A DNA stretch of 64,000 bases from Chloroflexota bacterium (GTDB lineage Bacteria > Chloroflexota > Dehalococcoidia > JACPQD01), in assembly GCA_016190665.1 (NCBI GenBank), contig JACPQD010000021.1, forward strand, positions 62,001 to 126,000, given 5' to 3'. Under the pieces are notes generated by a model. That model was not told where the DNA came from. It saw nothing but the letters and a program-made list of their open reading frames with translations, and did no database searches. The translations under genes and the position numbers were made by a program. Of the stretch, positions 9,674 through 19,016 are shown piece by piece. Numbering within the stretch: position 1 is the stretch's first letter; each line of letters begins with the position of its first letter.

Positions 9674-11335
9674 ATGCATACAAACGGGTCCCTGATGAAC
9701 TGGCTGGCTTTCACGCTGTTGTTGAGCGCTGCTTGCGCTCCGTCCGCACTGGCGCCCAAGCCAGCACCGGCTGAGGTAAGCCGGCCGGCAACATCCGGTG
9801 CAGTCGCGACAACACCCGCAGCGACCCCGAAGCCCGCGGCTGAACAGCCGAAGTACGGTGGTGTGTTGACCAGAGCTATAGAAAGAGACCCTGATAGTCT
9901 TGACCTGCAGCGGGAGTCCGGGTCTCCCTCTTCTACAACGATGTTCAACGTATATCAGGGCCTGGTCCGTTTCCACCCCATCCAGCATGAGAAGATAATG
10001 CCAGAGCTTGCCGAGAGCTGGGACGTGAGCGCCGACGGCAAGACGTACACCTTTAAGTTCTTCAAGGACATCAAGTGGCATGACGGCAAGCCGCTTACCG
10101 TGGAGGACGTCAAATATAGCCTGGACAGGATGCAGAACCCCAAGGCCTTCAACACCATCTCGCCTCGTGGACAAGGCTTGTTGGCCGCCATGGACAAGGC
10201 AGAAGTAGCGGGCGATACCATCAAGATCACCACGAAGTACCCTAGCGCCTCTTTCCTGAACAACATCGCTACCGGCTGGGTCGCTATCGCTCCTAAAGCC
10301 ATTTTGGAAGCTAAAGGCGATATGAGAAGGGACACGGTGGGCACCGGCCCCTTCAAAATGAAGCAGTTCAATCCCAACAGCAGCGTGGAGCTTGAGAAGA
10401 ACCGCAATTACCATATCAAGGGTTTGCCTTACCTGGACGGCATCCAGTTCTACACCATCAAGGATGCCGCCACTCGCTTTGCCGCCTTACGGACTGGGAA
10501 GATAAAGATGACCTTCTGGACGTCCGGGGGTCTCTCGCCGACAGAGGCGGAAATGGTCAGACGGGATATGGCAGACCGAATCACTGTTTACGATCATGAT
10601 GCGCTGACCCGCGCCACCTTAACCTTCAACTTGAAACGTTCACCCTGGAGTGATCTACGAGTCAGGAAGGCGGTGGACCTCGCCATCGACCGCCAGGCGG
10701 CAATCAAGGTCAACGGTGGTAGAGGTCACATAGGTTCAATCTATGGACCGCTGTGGGGCATCAAGGAATCAGATTTGGCAAAGCTGCCTGGCTACCGCCA
10801 GCCCAAGGACGCCGACCTTGCAGAGGCCAAGAGATTAATGGCGCAAGCCGGGTATCCTAACGGCCTCAAGACGACACTGTTGGTCGGTTCGAAACAGGAG
10901 CAGGCAGTTCTGGCCAAGAACGAACTGGCTAAGATTGGAATTGATGCCGAACTACTTATGGTTGATTCTCCGATCCGCTACGATATGATGGAGCGCCGGG
11001 CCTTCGACCTGGACTCCTTCAGGTGGACGGACAACACGGGCGACCCCGATGAAACGCTCTTTACCTTTTACTACACGGGGGGCAGCCGCAACTATGCGAG
11101 CTTTTCGAATAAGGAGGTAGATGAGCTCATCGACAAGCAGGCCCGCACTATGGATCCTGGTGCTCGTAGAGCCATTGTGGATGACATCGAGAAGCGGATC
11201 ATGGAAGAACTCTCGATTCTTATCTTCTTCTGGGATGTGGCTCAAACGGGAGCGTGGAATGAAGTTAAGAACTTCAGGCCCGGGACCGGATTTCATCAGT
11301 GGAGCAAACTCGACCAGGTCTGGCTGGAGAAATAG
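9674..11335 (+). CDS. family-5 ABC solute-binding lipoprotein
   Basis: The protein has 553 residues. The signal peptide ends LLLSAA-C21 and is followed by a Pro/Ala/Thr linker and EQPKYGGVLTRA. The domain is complete: IKWHDGKPLTVEDV, VGTGPFKMKQFNP, LRVRKAVDLAIDRQAAIK, YYTGGSRNYASFS and a C-terminal DQVWLEK. GAGGAGG precedes ATG by 6 nt. It is the intact near-twin of the frameshifted SBP at 6073; both carry the MQNPKAFNT or MHNPKAFNT segment followed by SPRGQGLLAAM. The duplicated pair brackets the UGSC gene at 7829. Confidence 0.93.
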   Translation: MHTNGSLMNWLAFTLLLSAACAPSALAPKPAPAEVSRPATSGAVATTPAATPKPAAEQPKYGGVLTRAIERDPDSLDLQRESGSPSSTTMFNVYQGLVRFHPIQHEKIMPELAESWDVSADGKTYTFKFFKDIKWHDGKPLTVEDVKYSLDRMQNPKAFNTISPRGQGLLAAMDKAEVAGDTIKITTKYPSASFLNNIATGWVAIAPKAILEAKGDMRRDTVGTGPFKMKQFNPNSSVELEKNRNYHIKGLPYLDGIQFYTIKDAATRFAALRTGKIKMTFWTSGGLSPTEAEMVRRDMADRITVYDHDALTRATLTFNLKRSPWSDLRVRKAVDLAIDRQAAIKVNGGRGHIGSIYGPLWGIKESDLAKLPGYRQPKDADLAEAKRLMAQAGYPNGLKTTLLVGSKQEQAVLAKNELAKIGIDAELLMVDSPIRYDMMERRAFDLDSFRWTDNTGDPDETLFTFYYTGGSRNYASFSNKEVDELIDKQARTMDPGARRAIVDDIEKRIMEELSILIFFWDVAQTGAWNEVKNFRPGTGFHQWSKLDQVWLEK

Positions 11336-11362
11336 GCCGGCGCAAAGGGAGGTTCTCGGCTG

Positions 11363-12499
11363 GTGTCAGAACTGATTTCACGCCGTTTCGCTGCTGATGA
11401 TTTCGAGGCGGCCATAGAATTCATCTATCGAAACGGCTGGACCGATGGGTTGCCTGTCATACCGGCAACGGAGGCTAAGATTCGCCGGTTCCTCGAAGTC
11501 GCGGGGCTGGAGCCTGAGTACGTAATCGGCCGGATTCCGGAGCGGGACCGCATCATAACCGCCGAGAAGCTGGCCATTAATGCAATCATGGCCGGCTGCC
11601 TTCCTGAGTACATGCCACTGCTCGTTGCTGCTGTTGAAGCGGTCACTGCGCCAGAATTCAAGTTCAACCACCTGGCGAGCATGGGGAGCCCGTGGCCCGC
11701 TTTGATTGTCAACGGCCCCATCAGCCAGCAGTTGGGCATTAACAGCGGTATGTATGTCCTTGGGCCGGGGTGCCGTCCCAACGCCACCATCGGACGCGCG
11801 ATCAGTCTTCTACTGTGGAATTGCGCCGAGGCCAGGCCGGATGGCGTCCAGCGCGGACAGTGGGGGCATCAAGGCCGCTGGAGCACCTGCATTGCTGAGG
11901 ACGAGAGCACAGAATGGGAGCCTCTGCACGTTCAGCTTGGCTTCGACCGGGCGAGTAACGTTCTGACAGTGGTCTCCCATTACCCTTCGCCGGTCATCGT
12001 GGCCACTTCCCGGGCGGTTCCTGAGCGGATCCTGGACGCCGTCGCGGATTGCATTGCCACGAATGATTTTATCCGCGGAATCTACGTGCTCATGGTGCCC
12101 CGGCAATTCGCCGAGATTTTTATCAGCGCGGGTTGGTCAAAAGCCGATATCCGCGATTACCTTTTTGAGCACAGCAGGCGTTCGATAGCAGACTTGAAGC
12201 GTCGGGGGCGGTGGAATGCCATCTGGGGCGGACGCAAAGAGACGAGAGAGACAGAAGAGGACACGTTGACGATCAAGGAAGGCGACGAGAGCGAATTCGC
12301 TTATGTGCTGAAGTCTTGCGAATATGACGAGATCATGTTCAGCCCCGGGATGCTGGCGCGTCGTCACGACGTGTTTGTGGTGGTTTGCGGCGGCAACGCG
12401 GGCTCCCGTGTGGCCTTTCTAACCCCTTACGGGACAGCGAGTGATGCGGTGACCAGACCAATCACTATGCGTGGCGCTCGGGGGGCGCAAGATGCTTGA
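11363..12499 (+). CDS. stand-alone UGSC-associated large domain protein
   Basis: This 378-residue protein starts with GTG after GGGAGG. It matches only the large domain of the fused UGSC genes: GWTDGLPVIPAT near residue 32, EKLAINAIMAGC-LPEYMP, NGPISQQLGINSG, NATIGRAISLLL, AEDES and WEPLHVQLGF. It has no UGSC domain of its own. The next gene, a short UGSC selenoprotein at 12492, overlaps its 3' end by 8 nt, so the two halves are translationally coupled. Near the C-terminus it has an insert rich in Glu and Arg (around RKETRETEED) absent from the fusions. Function unknown. Confidence 0.82.
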   Translation: MSELISRRFAADDFEAAIEFIYRNGWTDGLPVIPATEAKIRRFLEVAGLEPEYVIGRIPERDRIITAEKLAINAIMAGCLPEYMPLLVAAVEAVTAPEFKFNHLASMGSPWPALIVNGPISQQLGINSGMYVLGPGCRPNATIGRAISLLLWNCAEARPDGVQRGQWGHQGRWSTCIAEDESTEWEPLHVQLGFDRASNVLTVVSHYPSPVIVATSRAVPERILDAVADCIATNDFIRGIYVLMVPRQFAEIFISAGWSKADIRDYLFEHSRRSIADLKRRGRWNAIWGGRKETRETEEDTLTIKEGDESEFAYVLKSCEYDEIMFSPGMLARRHDVFVVVCGGNAGSRVAFLTPYGTASDAVTRPITMRGARGAQDA

Positions 12500-13106
12500 G
12501 TTCTTTGACCCAACTGAGGGGCCGAGCAAAGAGGAAGCGAAGCTAGCCAAGCGACCAGCCACACTCGACGGGTTGACGCTTGGGGTGATTTGGAATGGCC
12601 GGCCGGTGGGCGACGCCATTTTGAAGAGAGTCATTCAGTCTCTTCGGAGCCGCTACCGGATTGAGGACGTGCTCTTCCGGAGAAAGACGTTCGTTGGAAA
12701 CATGTCGCCGCCGGAAATCATGGACGAGCTAGCTACGAAATGCCAGGTGATCATCATCGGAGTGGGCGACTGAGGATCATGCACGTCGGGCGGTGTGCTC
12801 GACGCAGTTACCCTGGAGCGCAAAGGCGTGCCGACGGCGGCGATCGCTGTCGAGAAATTCGCTCAGACGACGGGCCGCGGGATGGCGAAAGTGCAGGGCC
12901 TCCCTGACTATCCGATTGTGACCATCCCCCATGATCGGGGCCCTTTGGAAGACATCCGGCATAATCCGCAGGAAATCCGAAGGGTGGCCGAGATCGCAAC
13001 GAACAAAGTGGTGTTGGTCCTTACGAGCGGTGTCATAGAAGCGGCCTCGGACCACAGGCTTTCGGAGGCAAAAGCACAAGATCAACAGCCCTCGCCCGGC
13101 AGATAG
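12492..13106 (+). CDS. short UGSC-family selenoprotein (TGA at 12771-12773 read as Sec)
   Basis: The continuous frame gives 204 residues with Sec94 and Cys97 in the textbook U-G-S-C order. This is the UGSC domain alone. It has GLTLGVIWNGRPVGDAIL in the N-terminal half, CQVIIIGVGD just before Sec, and TSGGVLDAVTLERKGVPT after it. The ATG at 12492 lies inside the end of the preceding large-domain gene (overlap 8 nt), so this is the split form with order large domain then UGSC. An SBP follows 46 nt downstream. Reading the TGA as stop would leave a downstream piece lacking a ribosome binding site. Confidence 0.88.
12784..12804 (+). promoter_or_regulatory. putative bacterial SECIS hairpin
   Basis: Arms CGUCGGGC and GCUCGACG pair over 8 positions (one G-U) around the loop GGUGU, starting 10 nt after the TGA. 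The sequence differs from the GCCCGC hairpins of the paralogues but the pairing is kept, which argues for selection on structure. Confidence 0.65.
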
Positions 13107-13152
13107 CGACAACAGGAGATGACGACCATTCCTTTCTAGGGGGGGCCTCAGC

Positions 13153-14844
13153 ATGGATAGCCTGAAGTTGTCCGCAGGGGTTAATTTGCTCGCGACCATT
13201 GCTTTGATACTCGCGAGTTGCGCTAATGCGGCGCCTCCACCAGCGGTGCAGGAAGCGGCCGGTCAACCGGCCGGTTTGGCTCCCAAACCAGGGGTTCCCA
13301 CGGCAACGTCTAAGACCGAGGAGCCGCGGCGCGGCGGCGGCATTACCCTGGCTCTCAGCGGGGAACCCGATACCTTTGACCCACATCAATCGGTGACTAT
13401 CAGTCTTCTCGCGCAGATTTCCAGTGTTTATAATGGCGTTTTGCGGTACAACAACACTGCTCCCGGCCATGTGGGAGAGATTATCGGGGATCTGGCGAAG
13501 AGCTGGGAGATCAGCCCCGATGGCACCGTATTCACCTTCAAGCTTGCTCCTGAAGTGACGTGGCACGATGGCAAGCCCTTGACCGCTGATGACATCAAAT
13601 GGAACTTTGAACGCATGGGGAAGCCGCCCCGGGGGATGATCAGCCCCCGGAAGGATGTCTTCGCCTCGGTTAGCTCTGTCGAAGCGCCTGATCCGCTAGC
13701 GGTTATTGTGCGGATGAAGGACCCGTCGATGGACTTTCTGGCGGATCTAGCAGTCGACGAAATGGTTATGCTGCCCAGGCACGCGGTGGAGGCCTACGGC
13801 GGCGATATCAAGGACCCGAGGCGAATGGTGGCCGGGACGGGGGCGTTTGTATGGAAAGGTCATACGGCCGGCGTAGGGGGGCAAATGGCGCGCAACCCCA
13901 CTTATTTCCGAAAGGGCCTGCCGTATTTGGAATGGATCAAGAGCGTCTACATACCCGATGAATCCACGGTCCTGAGCGCGCTCCTGACCAGGCGCATCGA
14001 TTTCGTGAATATCCGCAGCGCCTGGCGTCCGTCGCACATGGAGTTTCTGACCCGGCGAGGCGGTGACACAATCAAGACTTACAACTTTCCAGGCTTGCTG
14101 GCGTACCGGCTCGTCTTCAATCTGGAGAAGCCTCCCTTCAGCGACGTGAAGGTGCGTCGGGCTTTCAGCCTGGCCACAGATCGTCACGGTATCACGAAGG
14201 CGGCGATGGAGGGAGGCGCTGATATCTCCCCCTTCATGCCGCCTTTTGGGAGCATGGTCATTCCGGCGGAGGAGGCGCAGCGCCTGCCTGGCTTCAGGGT
14301 GGAGAAGGACGCTGACCTCGAGGAGGCCAGGACGCTCCTCAAGGAGGCGGGCTACATAGGGGGCAAGATTCGCCTCACGTATCGGACCCCGATCGCCATA
14401 TACTCTGCGGTAGTCTCTGTCCTGCAGCGCAATATGGCGGCGGTCGGGATCGATCTCGAACTGGTGGGGCAGGAACTGGCAGTGTTCGACACATCGCTGG
14501 CCAAGGGCAGCTATGACGTCATCCTTTACGTGTTCAACAGCCCCTCAGATACGCCAACCGCTCTACTGTCAGGATTTTTCAAGACTGGCGCCGGACGGAA
14601 TTTCAACAAATACAGCAATCCGGATTTCGACCGTTTGGCCCTGGCGCAATTGAGCGAAACGGACCAGCGTAAGCGAAGGGATCTCGTCCTCGAAATGCAG
14701 CGGATGCTGCTTCGCGACCTGCCCCAGGCGGTGATTCTATGGTCCAAGTACTACTATGCGACAACGGGGCGCATCCAGAACTTCAATCCGGGCATTGGCA
14801 GCCGGCAAATGATGCGGCTGGACCACGTATGGGTATCTGGCTGA
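13153..14844 (+). CDS. family-5 ABC solute-binding lipoprotein, divergent
   Basis: The protein has 563 residues with lipobox LILAS-C23, a short Pro/Ala linker, and RRGGGITLALSGEPDTFDPHQS opening the fold in place of the usual YGG start. Other landmarks are VTWHDGKPLTADDIKW, a GTGAFVWKGH motif (GTGAF instead of GTGPF), VKVRRAFSLATDRH and a C-terminal LDHVWVSG that replaces VWLAK. It is among the more divergent SBPs here and could bind a different ligand. It directly follows the short UGSC gene (46 nt). Confidence 0.9.
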   Translation: MDSLKLSAGVNLLATIALILASCANAAPPPAVQEAAGQPAGLAPKPGVPTATSKTEEPRRGGGITLALSGEPDTFDPHQSVTISLLAQISSVYNGVLRYNNTAPGHVGEIIGDLAKSWEISPDGTVFTFKLAPEVTWHDGKPLTADDIKWNFERMGKPPRGMISPRKDVFASVSSVEAPDPLAVIVRMKDPSMDFLADLAVDEMVMLPRHAVEAYGGDIKDPRRMVAGTGAFVWKGHTAGVGGQMARNPTYFRKGLPYLEWIKSVYIPDESTVLSALLTRRIDFVNIRSAWRPSHMEFLTRRGGDTIKTYNFPGLLAYRLVFNLEKPPFSDVKVRRAFSLATDRHGITKAAMEGGADISPFMPPFGSMVIPAEEAQRLPGFRVEKDADLEEARTLLKEAGYIGGKIRLTYRTPIAIYSAVVSVLQRNMAAVGIDLELVGQELAVFDTSLAKGSYDVILYVFNSPSDTPTALLSGFFKTGAGRNFNKYSNPDFDRLALAQLSETDQRKRRDLVLEMQRMLLRDLPQAVILWSKYYYATTGRIQNFNPGIGSRQMMRLDHVWVSG

Positions 14845-14893
14845 ATTCGATAAAGGGTTGTTTCATTCCACCGACTTGGAAAGGAGCCGTCTC

Positions 14894-15277
14894 ATGGCAT
14901 CATCCTCAGTTCTCACGGTCGTGAACCCAGTGGCCGAGACTGCGGAAACAATGTTCCGAATACAAAGCCGACTGAGCGAGATAAGAGGCAGTTCGATAGC
15001 TCTCATCGGTAGCACCCGCCCTAACTCTTCGTTGCTCCTGGCGTCTTTGAAGAAAGTGCTCCTCGAGGCCGGTGCGGGCCTGGACGTAACCGAGAAGGAG
15101 CCTCTCCCGCCCGATAGCGAACTCTGGGATATCCCCAATGTACTTCTCAGTTGCCACATAGCAGGATCGGGCGATAGGAGGAGTCAAAACCAGTCAAGAT
15201 TCTTCTGCGAAAACTTGAAGCGCTATCTGAACGGGGAGCCTCTCGTGAATGTAGTTAGCAGAGAAAGAGGCTACTAA
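14894..15277 (+). pseudogene. chimeric remnant: UGSC N-terminus joined to hydroxyacid dehydrogenase C-terminus
   Basis: This 127-codon frame starts with ATG after AAGGAG. Residues 1 to about 57 (VLTVVNPVAETAE to ASLKKVL) look like the start of a short UGSC domain such as that at 63514. From residue about 58 (EAGAGLDV) to the end it matches the last 70 residues of the 2-hydroxyacid dehydrogenase at 1360: EPLPPDSELW, FCENLKRYLNGEPL and NVVSRERGY. The Sec region, the NAD site and the catalytic Arg are all missing. The simplest explanation is a deletion that fused two formerly adjacent genes. The frame is intact, so a short protein could still be made. Confidence 0.75.
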
Positions 15278-15376
15278 GGCTTACACGTGTGCGAGGCTGG
15301 CGTTTCCTCACAGGGCGCGTTCCGGAAGCCTGTCGGAGCCGAAGGGCCCCAGCGTGCGCCGCAGGGAGGTGTCTGA

Positions 15377-17065
15377 ATGCGGATGAAGAGACCAGTTGTT
15401 GTAGCCGCTTGGTTCGCAGTCTTCGGGCTGGTGCTGGCGGGCTGCGCACCGCTGACGACGATGCCTGCTCAATCAGCAACTCCAGTCCCGTCGGAGGTCA
15501 AGACCGCGGTCGCCGAGCCCGCCCGGAGCGAGCCCACGCCCATACTTAAACCAGCTGCCGACCAGCCCAGATACGGCGGGGTGTTGACGATGGCAGTCTC
15601 CGCTGAACCGGCCAGCTTTGACATCCATCAGGAAGCCGCGGGACAGCATACCCTCTATCTGACCCCCGCCTACAATGGGTTGATACAGCATGACCCACTA
15701 GCCTGGCCGGAGCAGACGATAATCCCTGATTTGGCCAGCAGTTGGGATGTGAGCCCGGATGGCCTGCTTTACACGTTCCATTTGAGGACCGGCGTCAAGT
15801 GGCATGACGGTCGGGCGTTCACAAGCGAAGATGCCAAAGCGAGTTTGGACAGGATCAGAATCCCTCCCAAAGGTATGAAAAGTCCAAGAGGGCAATCGTT
15901 CCCCTCAGTTTCTGCTGTACAGGCCGTCGGCCCCGATACGTTAACTATCCGTCTCAGTCATCCGAGCGCTTCGCTCGTAACAAACCTGGCGAACGACTGG
16001 CTGGCCGTGTTGCCAAAGCATATTATTGAAGCGAACGGCGACATGAAGCTCGACATCATGGGCACCGGCCCTTTCAAGTTCAAAGGCTACACCCCGGGCT
16101 CGAGCTACGAGTTCACCAAAAACACTGACTATTTTGTCAAGGGACGCCCTTACCTTGATGGCATCAGGCTCTACGTGGTGATGGATGATGCCACTCGACT
16201 TGCCGCTTTCAGAACCGGCAGGGTCCTCTACCTACCATTCCCTGTCGGCATAACAAGCAGCCAGGCCGAGATAGTGAAAGCGAGCCCCCGTTTCGTGGTC
16301 CAGCGCGAGTCGCGGCCCGCCCTTGTTCGTCTCCTATTCAATCTCAACAAGCCTCCTTTGAACGATCTCAGAGTTAGACGGGCAGTGAGCCTTGGTTTCG
16401 ACCGACAGGCCTTCGTTGCAGCCGTTTTGGAAGGTGACGGAATCCTCGGCGCGTCGATGCCGTCTAGAGGACCCTGGGGGATACCTGAGGAGCAGCTTCT
16501 GAGGATGCCGGGTTACCGCCAGCCCAAGGATGGCGACGTCGCGGAGGCGAAGAGACTCTTGGTGGAAGCGGGCTTTGCCGACGGATTCAAGACTTCGGTC
16601 ATCACCAGGTCGGGAGGTAAGTTCGAGAAATACGGGACCTTCACTCTGGCCGAATTGGCGAAACTCGGCATCAAGGGTGAGCTGGTCATGAGGGTGACCG
16701 CTTCATTTGAGGACGCCCTGATCAAGGGAGCCTTCGACATGATGGCTCACGGCGAAGCGACGGCCCTCGACGACCCGGACCTCAGGTACGGCGATTTCTA
16801 CATCAGTAAAGCCGGACGTAACTACGGGAAGTATAGCAGTCCGGAAGTAGATAGCCGCTACGAGAGGCAATCACGGACCCTGGACACCGGTGAGCGTAAG
16901 AGAATCGTGCGGGAGATGCAAGCGATCCTCTTGCGGGATATCCCTGACATACCCCTCGCCTGGCAAATCCAGACGATCGCCCACGACAGGAGAGTGCGGA
17001 ACTACAGGGTAGCGTCATCTGGGAACTTGAACAACAGGTATCAAGAGGTATGGCTCGCTGATTGA
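15377..17065 (+). CDS. family-5 ABC solute-binding lipoprotein
   Basis: The 562-residue protein has lipobox LVLAG-C23 and a linker to about residue 60, then DQPRYGGVLTMAVSAEPASFDIHQEA. The rest of the domain is standard: VKWHDGRAFTSEDAKA, MGTGPFKFKGYTPG, LRVRRAVSLGFDRQAFV, SPRGQSFPS and a C-terminal YQEVWLAD. The last residue is Asp where most paralogues have Lys or Arg. GGGAGG lies 9 nt before ATG 15377. A short UGSC gene follows after 76 nt. Confidence 0.92.
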   Translation: MRMKRPVVVAAWFAVFGLVLAGCAPLTTMPAQSATPVPSEVKTAVAEPARSEPTPILKPAADQPRYGGVLTMAVSAEPASFDIHQEAAGQHTLYLTPAYNGLIQHDPLAWPEQTIIPDLASSWDVSPDGLLYTFHLRTGVKWHDGRAFTSEDAKASLDRIRIPPKGMKSPRGQSFPSVSAVQAVGPDTLTIRLSHPSASLVTNLANDWLAVLPKHIIEANGDMKLDIMGTGPFKFKGYTPGSSYEFTKNTDYFVKGRPYLDGIRLYVVMDDATRLAAFRTGRVLYLPFPVGITSSQAEIVKASPRFVVQRESRPALVRLLFNLNKPPLNDLRVRRAVSLGFDRQAFVAAVLEGDGILGASMPSRGPWGIPEEQLLRMPGYRQPKDGDVAEAKRLLVEAGFADGFKTSVITRSGGKFEKYGTFTLAELAKLGIKGELVMRVTASFEDALIKGAFDMMAHGEATALDDPDLRYGDFYISKAGRNYGKYSSPEVDSRYERQSRTLDTGERKRIVREMQAILLRDIPDIPLAWQIQTIAHDRRVRNYRVASSGNLNNRYQEVWLAD

Positions 17066-17141
17066 CCGATTCTGGCTTTGCCTATGTCGCGGCCCAGTGC
17101 GTGGAACAGATAAATATGCCAGCGGTAGGAGGAGGACATTA

Positions 17142-17699
17142 ATGTCAGAACAACTCTGGGATTTGCGTAGTCCGCGTGGAGGCAGGGCGACGAAGCAGCG
17201 AGAAAACGCGCCTAGACTGCATGAACTGCGGGGTACGAGAATCGGGATCATGGATGACGGCTTCCCCAATGCGGCCGTTGTGCTCGATCGGATTCGGGAA
17301 CGCCTGTCCGCGCGAGGCGATCTGTCACTGACGGGCTATCGGAGGCATCGTTCGGTAGGGTATTTCGACCCGAAAGAGCTCCTGGAGGACTTTGTCAAAG
17401 ACTGTGATGCGGTGATCGTTGGTGTGGGCGCTTGAGGGGGCTGCACCACATGGTGTATCCATGAGGCGACGTACCTTGAAGGACGCGGCATTCCCACGGC
17501 GACCATATGCACCGAGGCATTTCTGCCTTTGGCAAGCCGCGAGGCCGCCTGCCTCGGCTTCCCGTCTCTCCCAATGGTACCTTTCCCTCACCCTGTCAGC
17601 GGCATTCCGTTTGACGAGCTGGAACGAAGAGCGGATGCCATCCTGGACCAGGTCGTCGCGGCGCTGGCTGACCGCCCAGTCACTGTAGCCCGGTCTTAG
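17142..17699 (+). CDS. short UGSC-family selenoprotein (TGA at 17433-17435 read as Sec)
   Basis: The frame of 185 residues runs from ATG 17142, after AGGAGGAGG, to TAG 17697-17699 with Sec98 and Cys101 (U-G-G-C). The part before Sec has GTRIGIMDDGFPNAAVVLDRI and CDAVIVGVGA. The part after Sec has EATYLEGRGIPTATICTEAF, the usual helix-strand continuation of the family. The post-TGA part has no nearby in-frame ATG or ribosome binding site, so it makes sense only if the TGA is read through. A stand-alone large-domain gene follows after 20 nt, which is the split form with order UGSC then large domain. Confidence 0.87.
17449..17463 (+). promoter_or_regulatory. putative bacterial SECIS hairpin (weaker)
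   Basis: Arms CAUGG and CCAUG form 5 base pairs around the loop UGUAU, beginning 13 nt after the TGA. A competing CACC/GGUG pairing overlaps it, so the exact structure is uncertain. Confidence 0.45.
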
Positions 17700-17719
17700 A
17701 GGAGGTTAGCGTTAATCCG

Positions 17720-18781
17720 ATGGCAAATGACGGAATCTTGCAGACTGACAGGGTGCGGGTCTCTGGATCATTCGTTGACCTCCAGGATAGGTTGCACGAA
17801 CTGGGCTGGACGGACGGCCTTCCGGTCGCGCCGCCGATGGATGAAGCCGTTCTGTCCATGCTGCGGGGCACCAGGCGACAGCCCCAGGAGGTGGTCGCGG
17901 TCATCCCGCCGGACATGGGGCAGGCCTCGGTGGAGACCATAGCTGTCAACGCGGTCATGGCCGGTTGCCGACCGCAGTATCTTCCTGTCGTGATCGCCGC
18001 GGTGGAGGCGATGGCGCAGCCGCAGTTCCCGCTCGCCGCCATGCAAGTCACGACACATGCCATAGCTCCCCTGGTGATTGTGAATGGCCCGATCCGGACC
18101 AAGCTAGGCATGAACTCCCGAACAGGAGCCTTTGGGCCTGGCAATCGAGCCAACGCGACCATAGGAAGAGCTGTTCGCTTAGTCCTGATCAACGTGGGGG
18201 GATCGAAGGCGTGGACGAAGTGCACTCTGGGCCATCCCGGTCAGTATACCTTCTGTATCGCTGAAAATGAGGAGGAAAGCCCGTGGGAACCGCTGCACGT
18301 GGAGCGTGGTTTCCCGGCCGATGCGAGCGTGGTGACCGTTGACGCGGTCGAAGCTCCGCGCGGCCTCAGCGATCCCGGAAGCAGGAACGCACTGGAGGTG
18401 CTTACCACGGTGTCTCTCGCGTTGAGCGACCCTGCTACAAGCCAGATCAAGTATCAGCGAGGGGAACCGATTATCTGCTTCGGGATTGAGCATGCCGCGA
18501 CAATCGCCAGAGACGGTCTCACCAAGGACCAGGTGAAAGAATACGTCTTTGAGCATGCCGGCATCCCTATTCAGCGAATCTCAGAAGGCAATCGTCTGCT
18601 CAGGAAAGCGTTCCCGGATACGTATATGGACGTCGGGGAAGATGGCATCTTGCCTATCGGGACCAGCAAGGACAATCTAGTGATAATCGTCGCCGGCGGC
18701 GAGGGTAAACACTCCTGTTGGCTTCCCACAGGTGTGGACAGTCCGGCAGTGAGCCGGCTCATCGCTGACATACCAGAGTAG
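17720..18781 (+). CDS. stand-alone UGSC-associated large domain protein
   Basis: The 353-residue protein has the large-domain motifs in order: GWTDGLPVAPPMDEAV, ETIAVNAVMAGC-RPQYLPVV, VNGPIRTKLGMNSRTGAFGPG, ANATIGRAVRLVLINVGG, IAENEEESPWEPLHVERGF and a final IIVAGGEGKHSCW. It has no UGSC domain, no signal peptide and no membrane segment, so it should be cytosolic. It lies 20 nt after the short UGSC gene and is almost certainly co-translated with it. Conserved Cys in NAVMAGC is retained. Function unknown. Confidence 0.82.
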   Translation: MANDGILQTDRVRVSGSFVDLQDRLHELGWTDGLPVAPPMDEAVLSMLRGTRRQPQEVVAVIPPDMGQASVETIAVNAVMAGCRPQYLPVVIAAVEAMAQPQFPLAAMQVTTHAIAPLVIVNGPIRTKLGMNSRTGAFGPGNRANATIGRAVRLVLINVGGSKAWTKCTLGHPGQYTFCIAENEEESPWEPLHVERGFPADASVVTVDAVEAPRGLSDPGSRNALEVLTTVSLALSDPATSQIKYQRGEPIICFGIEHAATIARDGLTKDQVKEYVFEHAGIPIQRISEGNRLLRKAFPDTYMDVGEDGILPIGTSKDNLVIIVAGGEGKHSCWLPTGVDSPAVSRLIADIPE

Positions 18782-18870
18782 GGTGAAATCAGAAACCCCG
18801 GCCAGCAAGGTGGTCTGCCAGGCGATTGCGTTTAAGGAATCGCACTAGTACAACGTAACATCGATTCATG

Positions 18871-18967
18871 CGTACGGTGGGTGGAGCCAAGCGTGACCCA
18901 TCAGAAAGAGCGCAGCTCGTGATAGTGGGTTGTCCCGCGATTTCGTCAGGGCTCCACCCACCCTACG
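18871..18967 (+). repeat. 97-nt element bounded by an 18-nt inverted repeat
   Basis: The left arm at 18871-18888 and the right arm at 18950-18967 are inverted copies with one mismatch (core GGTGGGTGGAGCC / GGCTCCACCCACC). The 61-nt interior has no open frame. It occupies the 235-nt gap between the split UGSC pair and the next UGSC fusion. Size and structure suggest a small non-autonomous palindromic element or a long RNA hairpin. Confidence 0.6.
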
Positions 18968-19016
18968 GCTGAAATACCCTTGTCCGAACTTATTAGTGCT
19001 AGTTTAGAGGTAATGT

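Noticed and set aside
18980..19008. Promoter TTGTCC-N17-TTTAGA before the UGSC gene at 19017
   Set aside because: Match to the -10 consensus is poor and the predicted transcription start would fall almost at the ATG; not strong enough to annotate.
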